DNA of 64,000 nucleotides from Pseudomonadales bacterium (GTDB lineage: Bacteria > Pseudomonadota > Gammaproteobacteria > Pseudomonadales > UBA5518), in the NCBI GenBank assembly GCA_024234165.1, contig JACKOP010000001.1:1116001-1180000 (forward strand), given 5' to 3'. A model generated the notes under the pieces. The model was given only the letters and a program-made list of their open reading frames with translations. It was not told the DNA's origin and did not search any database. The position numbers were made by a program, and so were the translations under genes. Shown in pieces: positions 43,111-50,871 of the stretch. Positions within the stretch are counted from its first letter, which is position 1. Each line of letters starts with the position of its first letter.

Positions 43111-43632
43111 TTACAATGGCAACCTGTCAGCTAGAAGTTCAGTTTCGTGTTCGGCACGAGTGCGGAAGTAATGGACCGGGTACAGCCCCGATACACTCAC
43201 TGCCAATCCCGTCATCGTGCAGATCATCGCCTCGGATACCCCGCTCGCCATGGCGCGTGCATCGGCATTGCCGCGCAGTGCCATCGAGTCGAACACCTCG
43301 AGCATGCCGGTCACCGTGCCGATCAGCCCGAGCAGCGGCGCCATCGGCACCAGGACCTGCAACACGGGGAATCCTGCCTTCATCGCCGCATTGACTCGTG
43401 AAATCAATGCCTGACGAATCTGCCGGGCGCACCACGTGTCGTGGTCCTTGCGTGCTGCCCACTCCTGCTGGATACCGGCGGCAAGGCGCGGCAACTGGGT
43501 ACGGAAAAACCACCAGCGCTCGAACACCAACGCCCACAGCAGCACACCCGAGGCGAAGATCAACGCGACGAACGGTCCGCCATCTTCCACCAGATGGACG
43601 ATGGCGCGTACCAGCGGAATGGAGTCAAGCAC
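43111..43632 (-). CDS. exbB: ExbB/TolQ-like proton channel protein
   Basis: A compact protein of 173 residues, shorter than classical ExbB (about 240) but normal for TonB2-type ExbB. Three membrane segments are visible near residues 18-38, 92-115 (VLVPMAPLLGLIGTVTGM) and 130-150. The start is GTG at 43632, overlapping the end of the upstream ttpC-like gene by 8 bases, with a GAGAGG site. It lacks the periplasmic domain of the TtpC proteins. Confidence 0.9.
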   Translation of the reverse strand: MLDSIPLVRAIVHLVEDGGPFVALIFASGVLLWALVFERWWFFRTQLPRLAAGIQQEWAARKDHDTWCARQIRQALISRVNAAMKAGFPVLQVLVPMAPLLGLIGTVTGMLEVFDSMALRGNADARAMASGVSEAMICTMTGLAVSVSGLYPVHYFRTRAEHETELLADRLPL

Positions 43633-45019
43633 GGCGCTGCCTCTCGATGTTCTCGGCCAGCATGCCGGCCGACTGTTCTTCGATCACCTGGTTCATACCC
43701 GACGACAACGATGTCAGCAGGGCATTTGCAAACAGCAGGGGAATCGCGATGCCCAGACCCAGAACCGTCGCAATCATCGCCGCGCCAATACCGTGCGCCA
43801 TCAGCTTGGGATCACCCGAACCGGATTCGGTGATCGCCTGGAACGTCATGATCATGCCCAGCACGGTACCGATCAGGCCAAGCAGCGGGCCCGCGGCCAC
43901 CGACAGGCGCAGCAGCGACTGGAAGCGTTCGAGCTTCGGAATCTCGCGTGAAACCGCCTCGGCAATCCGCAGTTCCGCAACATCGGCACTCTGTTCGATC
44001 TTGTTCGAATCACTGGAGAAGGCGAGCAGTACCCGGCCGAGCGGATTGTCCTTGACCGGTCGGTCGAGATGCTTCAACTGCGCGCTGACCCGCATGCGCA
44101 CAAGGAGCAGATAGACGAGCTGATAGAAGAAGCAGATCAGACCGACCGCCCCGACCAGCAGAATCACGTAGTTCACCTGTTCGCCGTGCTCGATGCGCTG
44201 CACCCAGGTCGGACGTTCCACATAGAGCGCCATCAGCACGCCGCGAGTCGAGTCGACGACCGCCTGGACGTATCCGCTGCTGGTCGACTCGAGCTTCTTC
44301 ACGAAGCCGAGAATATGCGCCGGTGGCTGGCGCGGGAAGACACTCAGCGATTGCAGGCCGGGCAGGTACTGCAATACCTTGCCCTCCGAGCTGGCGACGA
44401 AGGGGCCAATCCGGATCACTTCCTGCTCGTGCTTTTCACCACCCGGTGCGATCACCGCTGCACGATACTTCGCCACCTGGCCACTGGCGACCATTTCACG
44501 CTGCAGCTCGAACCAGAGACGCTCGATATCCGCAGTTACCGGCACATTTTTGGATGCACCGAATTCGCGCAACACCGTCGAGCGATCCTTCTCGCCGCTG
44601 GCCGGCGGGAACTGCGTCGAGATCAGCGACTGTTCGAGTGTCACCGCGTTGTCGCCCGCGGCCTGATGCGCCAATCCGAAGATCTCGGCAAGCCCCAGAC
44701 CGCTTGCCTTTTCGCGCAACTGCTTGTCGAGCTCGTTGGTCTTGATCTCGTTTTCGGAAAACTGCGACGACAACTGCTTGGACCGGGCGTCCAGGGTGTC
44801 GCGCCGGGCCTGTGCCTCCTGCAGCATTTTCTGCTGTTCGGCTTCGCCGGCCGCGTTGAACTTCGTCTTCGCCTGTTCGAAGGCCTGGCGCTCGGCACCG
44901 CGGCCACTCTGCACTTCCTTCAACAGCGCGTCGAGCGAGTCGGCGGCATGAGTGACCGCACCGAACTGCAGCAGCGAGGCTGCCACTGCGTACTTGAGCA
45001 TGTTGCGCAAATTGATCAC
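43625..45019 (-). CDS. TtpC-like MotA/TolQ/ExbB proton-channel protein (first copy)
   Basis: A protein of 464 residues: signal peptide to about residue 25 (GAVTHAAD), a long coiled coil about 27-110, a periplasmic domain, then a TolQ-like channel with membrane segments near 284-307, 371-395 (AAGPLLGLIGTVLGM) and 412-435. It matches Vibrio TtpC, which is required for TonB2-driven transport. The GTG at 45019 overlaps the stop of the DUF3450 gene (GTGA). It is a paralogue of the protein at 38295; the two share the same domain plan but differ clearly in the N-terminal half. Confidence 0.88.
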   Translation of the reverse strand: MINLRNMLKYAVAASLLQFGAVTHAADSLDALLKEVQSGRGAERQAFEQAKTKFNAAGEAEQQKMLQEAQARRDTLDARSKQLSSQFSENEIKTNELDKQLREKASGLGLAEIFGLAHQAAGDNAVTLEQSLISTQFPPASGEKDRSTVLREFGASKNVPVTADIERLWFELQREMVASGQVAKYRAAVIAPGGEKHEQEVIRIGPFVASSEGKVLQYLPGLQSLSVFPRQPPAHILGFVKKLESTSSGYVQAVVDSTRGVLMALYVERPTWVQRIEHGEQVNYVILLVGAVGLICFFYQLVYLLLVRMRVSAQLKHLDRPVKDNPLGRVLLAFSSDSNKIEQSADVAELRIAEAVSREIPKLERFQSLLRLSVAAGPLLGLIGTVLGMIMTFQAITESGSGDPKLMAHGIGAAMIATVLGLGIAIPLLFANALLTSLSSGMNQVIEEQSAGMLAENIERQRRA

Positions 45020-45804
45020 TGCACTACCTCCTGCGGCGCGGGAACTGGAATGGTCAACAGATCGGGCGCCCCGTCCTTCTTGGCAACCCGACGGGCCTCG
45101 GCGACCGCAGCGGCGTAGCTGTTATCCACCACCCACTGTTTCGAAGCTGCATCCCAGTAACCGGTCTCGGCCCCGTCGAGCGACTGGTACATCAGCGAGA
45201 TTCGCCCGAGCCGCACGAAGGACACGGTCCGCTCGACACCATCCTTGGTAAGGACACCGTCATAGCTGTCGAGCGTGCGCCCATTCTCCAGCTCGATCTG
45301 GTACGCCTCCATGATGCGGCGGTACTTCTCAGAGATCGTCACGTCGGCACGCGTCATCATCTCCTGCAGCGACTTCACGCGTTGCGTACGCTCCTCGAGC
45401 AGGAACGGCACGTCCAGTGCGATGAAACGCTCCAGTGCATCGACCATGCGCTGCATCAGCGGCTGCACTTCGCGGTTGGTTGTCTCGATGTCGAGCAACT
45501 GCTTCTCGATGGAAGCCATCTCGTCACGCTGCGCAGTGACCTGCTTCTCGAGCTGTGCGTTGTACTTCTCGAGACTGTCGGCGTCGGCCTGCGCGGCTGC
45601 ATAACGGCTCGAGGCATCCTGCAGGCGATCGCGGATCTCGTTGATGCGTTTCTGTGAGGTCGCTGCAGCCTTGTCGGCCTCGCCCTGTGCGGCAACTGCC
45701 GAATCGAGCGTCTGCGCACCGGCAGGCGCTGCAACCAGCGCGACGGCACCGGCACTGACCAGAAGGGCGAGTGCCCTCGTGATCCTGGATTTGGAAGGAG
45801 TCAT
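45016..45804 (-). CDS. DUF3450 periplasmic TonB-system protein (first copy)
   Basis: A protein of 262 residues. The signal peptide ends near residue 30 (AAPAGAQTL), followed by a coiled coil (about 35-100) and the DUF3450 region: LDVPFLLEERTQRVKSLQEM, EAYQIELENGRTLDSY and ETGYWDAASKQWVVD. It is the first gene of the nine-gene minus-strand cluster and has an AGGAGG site 11 bases before the ATG. The paralogue at 39671 has a shorter coiled coil. Its job in TonB-driven uptake is known only from gene neighbourhood. Confidence 0.88.
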   Translation of the reverse strand: MTPSKSRITRALALLVSAGAVALVAAPAGAQTLDSAVAAQGEADKAAATSQKRINEIRDRLQDASSRYAAAQADADSLEKYNAQLEKQVTAQRDEMASIEKQLLDIETTNREVQPLMQRMVDALERFIALDVPFLLEERTQRVKSLQEMMTRADVTISEKYRRIMEAYQIELENGRTLDSYDGVLTKDGVERTVSFVRLGRISLMYQSLDGAETGYWDAASKQWVVDNSYAAAVAEARRVAKKDGAPDLLTIPVPAPQEVVQ

Positions 45805-46092
45805 GACGGGTAGCGCCTCCTGATCAGAGAGTTCGACTCAGCGGGAACGAATGACATCGGCATATAACCTTCGAGCAGTCTGTTATTGCTTGTTGCGGCG
45901 TACCGATTCTCCGGGGGACGGACCAATCAGTTACGCTCTTTCGTCGCACTCTAATTGAGCTTTTTTAATGTTGCAAGCGGTCGACGGCATCGCAGCGATC
46001 TTTTCTTCACGACGTGCACAGCGCTGGCCGCAGTGTTACAAAAATCATCACCCGACTGCGTCACGCCTACTGGCGAAGCGGCGCGCGATCCC

Positions 46093-46098
46093 TATAAT
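46093..46098 (+). promoter_or_regulatory. Candidate -10 box of the nuo operon promoter
   Basis: A consensus TATAAT, 77 bases before nuoA. The -35 region near 46070 (CTGGCG) is weak. The 370 bp divergent gap 45805-46174 also has a minus-strand TTATAT at 45862-45867 that may serve the TonB cluster; no gene was found there. Confidence 0.5.
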
Positions 46099-46174
46099 TG
46101 CGCCCCAACGCTGACGCACCGGCCGCACGACCCAACCATTGCGATGTCTGCCGGAACGAAACGAGGGGACAACC

Positions 46175-46579
46175 ATGAGTCCTGATCTGGATGCTCTGGC
46201 CCAGTACTGGTCGGTCGCCGTATTCGTTGTCGTCATCCTTCTCGTCTGCGCACTGATGCTGGGCGTCTCCGCGATCGTCGGCGGACGCACCTCGGGGCGC
46301 GCGAAGACCGAACCCTTCGAATCCGGAATCGTGTCGGTCGGCAGCGCCCGCCTGCGGCTGCCGGCGAAGTTCTACCTGGTCGCCATGTTCTTCGTGATCT
46401 TCGACGTCGAGGCACTGTTCCTGTATGCGTGGGCGGTGGCGCTGCGCGAGAGCGGCTGGATCGGTTTCGTCGAGGCGGCGATCTTCATCATGGTGCTGCT
46501 GGCCGGGCTCGTATACCTGTGGCGAATCGGCGCTCTGCGCTGGCACGTACCGCCACGGCGTCGGCAGCAAGGACGTTGA
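46175..46579 (+). CDS. nuoA: NADH-quinone oxidoreductase subunit A
   Basis: A protein of 134 residues with three membrane helices. The conserved loop FESGIVSVGSARLRLPAKFY and the helix FFVIFDVEALFLYAWA (with its Asp and Glu) are NuoA signatures. It lies in the membrane arm of complex I at the quinone-site junction with NuoH and NuoJ. The ATG at 46175 follows GAGGGG; an upstream in-frame start at 46139 has no site. It is the first of 13 collinear nuo genes. Confidence 0.96.
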   Translation: MSPDLDALAQYWSVAVFVVVILLVCALMLGVSAIVGGRTSGRAKTEPFESGIVSVGSARLRLPAKFYLVAMFFVIFDVEALFLYAWAVALRESGWIGFVEAAIFIMVLLAGLVYLWRIGALRWHVPPRRRQQGR

Positions 46580-46586
46580 GGTACAC

Positions 46587-47249
46587 ATGGATTACCGCCT
46601 GACGCCGATCGCCACCGACGCAACTCCCGAACGCCTCGCGCGCGAAGCGACGGAAGCCACCGAGCGCGAAGTACACCGCAGCGTGTTTCTCGGCCGCCTC
46701 GAGGAAGTGCTGCACAAGGCGGTCGGCTGGGGTCGCAAGAACTCCCTGTGGCCGTACAACTTCGGCCTCTCATGCTGCTACGTCGAGATGGCGACTGCAT
46801 TCACGGCGCCACACGACATCGCCCGCTTCGGCGCCGAGGTCATACGCGCCTCACCGCGGCAGGCCGACTTCATCGTGATCGCGGGCACACCGTTCCTGAA
46901 GATGGCGCCGGTGATCCAGCGCCTCTACGAGCAGATGCTCGAACCGCGCTGGGTGATCTCGATGGGCGCCTGCGCGAACTCCGGCGGCATGTACGACATC
47001 TATTCGGTGGTCCAGGGCGTCGACAAATTCCTGCCGGTGGACGTCTACATCCCGGGCTGCCCACCGCGTCCCGAAGCATTCCTGCAAGGACTCATGCTGC
47101 TGCAGGACTCTATCGCGAGTGAGCGCCGTCCGCTGTCGTGGATGGTCGGCGACCAGGGAGTTCACCGCGTCGAGGTGCCGTCGCAGCGCGAGCAGCGGCG
47201 GGAAGCCCGAATGGCGACCACCACGCTGCGCACTCCGGACGAGGTCTGA
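46587..47249 (+). CDS. nuoB: NADH-quinone oxidoreductase subunit B
   Basis: A protein of 220 residues carrying cluster N2, the last iron-sulfur centre before quinone. Ligand regions are LSCCYVEM (adjacent Cys pair), GACANSGG and PGCPPRPE. It sits at the junction of the peripheral and membrane arms. The C-terminus has a charged tail (QREQRREARM) as in other gammaproteobacteria. The gene starts 7 bp after nuoA. Confidence 0.97.
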   Translation: MDYRLTPIATDATPERLAREATEATEREVHRSVFLGRLEEVLHKAVGWGRKNSLWPYNFGLSCCYVEMATAFTAPHDIARFGAEVIRASPRQADFIVIAGTPFLKMAPVIQRLYEQMLEPRWVISMGACANSGGMYDIYSVVQGVDKFLPVDVYIPGCPPRPEAFLQGLMLLQDSIASERRPLSWMVGDQGVHRVEVPSQREQRREARMATTTLRTPDEV

Positions 47250-47292
47250 TCATGAGGTGCGTCGATCCGAACCCGATACGGCAGGCGTCAGC

Positions 47293-49077
47293 ATGACAAA
47301 CCAGCCCGGCCCCCATTCCGACGGCACACAACCCGGCAGCGAACATGCCGTTGTCGTCGAGCTGCGTCAGCGCTTCGGTGCTGCCAGAATCACGTACCAG
47401 CCGACCGTCGACCACCTGCCGACGGTGTGGGTGAGCCGCGAAGACCTGCCGCGGGTGCTGCGCTTCCTGCGTCAGTTGCCGCAACCCTACGCGATGCTCT
47501 ACGACCTCCATGGGGTCGACGAACGACTGCGGGCGCACCGCGAAGGCCTGCCGGCTGCAGACTTCAGCGTCTTCTATCATTTGTTGTCCCCTGAACGTAA
47601 CAGCGACGTGCGCGTCAAGGTCGCTCTCGCGGCAGATGATCTGCGCCTGCCCACCGCGACCGGCGTCTGGCCCAATGCAAACTGGTACGAACGCGAGGTG
47701 TGGGATCTCTACGGCATCGTCTTCGACGGCCACCCGCACCTGCAGCGCATCATGATGCCGCGGACCTGGAAGGGGCATCCGCTGCGCAAGGACCATCCTG
47801 CACGCGCCACCGAATTCGACCCGTACACACTGGATGCTGCAAAGCAGGATCTGGAGCAGGAGGCACTGCGTTTCGTTCCTGAAGAATGGGGCATGAGCCG
47901 CAGCACTGCACACGCGGACTACATGTTCCTGAACCTGGGCCCGAACCATCCGTCGGCGCACGGCGCGTTCCGCATCGTGCTGCAACTCAACGGGGAAGAG
48001 ATCGCCGACTGCGTGCCAGACATCGGCTACCATCACCGCGGCGCCGAGAAGATGGCCGAGCGGCAGTCATGGCACAGCTACATCCCGTACACCGATCGCA
48101 TCGATTATCTCGGCGGGGTGATGAACAACCTCCCGTACGTGATGGCGGTCGAGCAGCTCGCCGGCATCCGCGTTCCCGAGCGCGTCGAGACGATTCGCGT
48201 GATGCTGTGCGAATTCTTCCGCATCACCAGCCACCTGCTGTTCCTCGGCACCTATATCCAGGACGTCGGCGGCATGTCGCCGATCTTCTTCATCTTCACG
48301 GATCGCATGAAAGCCTACGACGTGATCGAGGCGATCACCGGAGCCCGCATGCACCCGGCATGGTTCCGCATCGGCGGCCTCACGCACGATCTGCCCCTCG
48401 GCTGGGACCGGCTGGTGCGCGAGTTCTGCGACTGGATGCCGGGGCGGCTCGACGAATACGAGAAGGCCGCGCTGAAGAACGGCATCCTGCGCTCGCGCAC
48501 GATCGGCGTGGCGCAATACGACAGCCGCGACGCGCTGGCCTGGGGTGTGACCGGTGCGAGTCTGCGCGCCACCGGTTTCAACTACGATCTGCGCAAGGCG
48601 CGCCCCTACTCGGGTTACCAGAACTTCGACTTCGAGGTGCCACTGGCGCACAACGGCGACTGCTACGACCGTGCAACCGTACGCCTGGAGGAAATGCGCC
48701 AGAGCGTGCGCATCATCCGCCAGTGCCTCGACAACATGCCGGCCGGACCGTACAAGGCCGACCACCCGCTGACCACCCCCCCACCCAGGGAACGGACGCT
48801 GCAGCACATCGAGACACTGATCAACCACTTCGTCGGCGTTTCCTGGGGACCCGTGATTCCGGCCGGCGAGTGCTGCTGCATGATCGAGGCAACGAAGGGG
48901 ATCAACAGTTACTACCTGACATCCGACGCAGGCACCATGAGCTACCGCACCCGCATCCGCACACCCAGTTTCCCCCACCTGCAGCAGATACCGTCAGTGA
49001 TTCGCGGCAGTCTGGTCGCGGATCTGATCGCGTATCTTGCCAGCATCGATTTCGTGATGGCCGATGTCGACCGTTGA
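47293..49077 (+). CDS. nuoCD: NADH-quinone oxidoreductase fused subunit C/D
   Basis: A protein of 594 residues: NuoC (about 1-190, with WYEREVWDLYGIVF and HPLRKD) joined by a short linker to NuoD (about 205-594, with NLGPNHPSAHGAFR, DIGYHHRGAEK and the quinone-site loop). The fusion is the arrangement of E. coli and most gammaproteobacteria, which supports the taxonomic reading. The end keeps the Arg of the terminal DVDR motif. Start ATG at 47293, 43 bp after nuoB; the ribosome-binding site is weak. Confidence 0.96.
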   Translation: MTNQPGPHSDGTQPGSEHAVVVELRQRFGAARITYQPTVDHLPTVWVSREDLPRVLRFLRQLPQPYAMLYDLHGVDERLRAHREGLPAADFSVFYHLLSPERNSDVRVKVALAADDLRLPTATGVWPNANWYEREVWDLYGIVFDGHPHLQRIMMPRTWKGHPLRKDHPARATEFDPYTLDAAKQDLEQEALRFVPEEWGMSRSTAHADYMFLNLGPNHPSAHGAFRIVLQLNGEEIADCVPDIGYHHRGAEKMAERQSWHSYIPYTDRIDYLGGVMNNLPYVMAVEQLAGIRVPERVETIRVMLCEFFRITSHLLFLGTYIQDVGGMSPIFFIFTDRMKAYDVIEAITGARMHPAWFRIGGLTHDLPLGWDRLVREFCDWMPGRLDEYEKAALKNGILRSRTIGVAQYDSRDALAWGVTGASLRATGFNYDLRKARPYSGYQNFDFEVPLAHNGDCYDRATVRLEEMRQSVRIIRQCLDNMPAGPYKADHPLTTPPPRERTLQHIETLINHFVGVSWGPVIPAGECCCMIEATKGINSYYLTSDAGTMSYRTRIRTPSFPHLQQIPSVIRGSLVADLIAYLASIDFVMADVDR

Positions 49078-49573
49078 CAGCATGACTCCGCTGGCCACCG
49101 ATACCGGCTTCCTGTCGGAGGGCGAACTCGCGGCGATCCGCCACGAGATGACGCACTACGAGAACCCGCGTGCCGCGTGCATCGAGGCGTTGAAGGCCGT
49201 GCAGACCGCACGCGGTTGGGTGCCCGATGCGGCGATCCCTGCGATCGCAGCGGTGCTTGGCATCACCGCAGCCGACGTCGAAGGCGTGGCGACCTTCTAC
49301 AACATGATCTTCCGCCGTCCGGTCGGTCGCCACGTGATCAAGGTCTGCGACAGCATCGCGTGCTTTCTGACCGGTTACGAGGAACTGGTCGCTGCACTGC
49401 GCAGCGCAACCGGGCTCGACTGGGGCGAAACCAGCGCCGATGGGCGCTTTACGCTGCTGCCGGTATGCTGTCTCGGGAACTGCGACAAGGGGCCGTCGTT
49501 GATGATCGATGACGACACCTGGGGCCCCCTGACGGCGGCCGATGTGCCTGCCCTGCTGGAGCGCTACCGGTGA
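49064..49573 (+). CDS. nuoE: NADH-quinone oxidoreductase subunit E
   Basis: A protein of 169 residues with a thioredoxin-like [2Fe-2S] domain (cluster N1a). Ligands are CDSIAC and CCLGNC, at about residues 103-108 and 143-148. It is part of the NADH-dehydrogenase module with NuoF and NuoG. The start could be ATG 49064, overlapping nuoCD by 14 bases, or ATG 49082, giving 163 residues; neither has a strong ribosome-binding site. Confidence 0.94.
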   Translation: MSTVDSMTPLATDTGFLSEGELAAIRHEMTHYENPRAACIEALKAVQTARGWVPDAAIPAIAAVLGITAADVEGVATFYNMIFRRPVGRHVIKVCDSIACFLTGYEELVAALRSATGLDWGETSADGRFTLLPVCCLGNCDKGPSLMIDDDTWGPLTAADVPALLERYR

Positions 49574-50871
49574 ACGCACGTACACGCGAGACGCATCCGC
49601 TGACGTGGCGGCTCGATCACGAGCAGCCGATGACCGCAATCGCGGCCTACGAGGCACTCGATGGCTACGCTGCGGTACGCAAGGCGCTCCCGGGCATCGA
49701 GCCGACGGCACTGACACAGCTGGTCAAGGATTCGAACCTGCGCGGGCGCGGCGGCGCCGGGTTCCCGACCGGCGTCAAGTGGAGCCTGGTGCCAATGGAT
49801 GCCGACGCAGGCACCAAGTACCTGCTGTGCAATGCCGACGAAATGGAGCCCGGCACCTTCAAGGACCGCCTCCTGCTGGAGCAGTTGCCGCACCAGCTCA
49901 TCGAATCGATGATCCTCGCCGCATGGGCGATCCAGGCCACACGCGGCTACATCTTCCTGCGCGGTGAATACGTGCTGGCAGCCGAACGCCTGCAGCGTGC
50001 GCTTGCCGAGGCGCGCGAGCGGGGCTACCTGGGGCAGAACATCCTCGGCACCGGCTGGAACTTCGACCTGTTCGTGCACTCCGGCGCCGGTCGCTACATC
50101 TGCGGTGAAGAGACCGCGCTGATCAACTCGCTCGAGGGCCGGCGCGCCAACCCGCGCGCAAAGCCGCCGTTCCCGCAGATCGCCGGTGCGTGGGGACGGC
50201 CGACGATCGTCAACAACGTCGAAACCCTGTGCAACCTGCCCGAAATCGTGCTGCAGGGCGCGCAGTGGTACGCGGGCCTGTCACGCGGCCTGAGCAGCGA
50301 CAGCGGCACCAAGCTGTACGGCGCTTGCGGGCGCGTACGCCGCCCCGGCCTGTGGGAACTGCCGATCGGTACCAGCGCGCGCGAGATCCTCGAGGAACAC
50401 GCCGGCGGGATGCAACCCGGGCTGGAACTCAAGGCATGGCTGCCCGGCGGTGCCTCCACCGACTTCCTGCTGCCCGAGCACCTCGACCTTGCGATGGACT
50501 ACGACACGATCGCCAAGGCGCGCAGCCGCTTCGGGACCGGACTGATCATGGTCGTCGATCGCAGCCAGCCGATCGTGGCAGTGGTGCGCAACCTCGAGGA
50601 ATTCTTCGCACGCGAGTCGTGCGGCTGGTGCACGCCATGCCGCGACGGATTGCCGTGGTCGGTCAAGCTGCTGCGTGCCATCGAGCGCGGCGAGGGACGC
50701 CCCGGCGATATCGAGATACTGGAAGGCATGACCAGGCACCTGGGCCCGGGGCGCACACACTGCGCGCTCGCTCCCGGTGCCGTCGAACCGCTGCAGAGCG
50801 CACTGCGCTTTTTCCGCTCCGAGTTCGAAAGCGGCATCCATGCGCCTGCAGCAAGCAAGGGAACCGTGTGA
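49570..50871 (+). CDS. nuoF: NADH-quinone oxidoreductase subunit F
   Basis: A protein of 433 residues that binds NADH, FMN and cluster N3. GRGGAGFPTGVKW (near residue 58) is the NADH/FMN site, and ESCGWCTPCRDG with a later Cys gives the [4Fe-4S] ligands. The GTG at 49570 overlaps the nuoE stop (GTGA). The gene ends in a TGATG overlap with nuoG. Confidence 0.96.
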   Translation: MNARTRETHPLTWRLDHEQPMTAIAAYEALDGYAAVRKALPGIEPTALTQLVKDSNLRGRGGAGFPTGVKWSLVPMDADAGTKYLLCNADEMEPGTFKDRLLLEQLPHQLIESMILAAWAIQATRGYIFLRGEYVLAAERLQRALAEARERGYLGQNILGTGWNFDLFVHSGAGRYICGEETALINSLEGRRANPRAKPPFPQIAGAWGRPTIVNNVETLCNLPEIVLQGAQWYAGLSRGLSSDSGTKLYGACGRVRRPGLWELPIGTSAREILEEHAGGMQPGLELKAWLPGGASTDFLLPEHLDLAMDYDTIAKARSRFGTGLIMVVDRSQPIVAVVRNLEEFFARESCGWCTPCRDGLPWSVKLLRAIERGEGRPGDIEILEGMTRHLGPGRTHCALAPGAVEPLQSALRFFRSEFESGIHAPAASKGTV

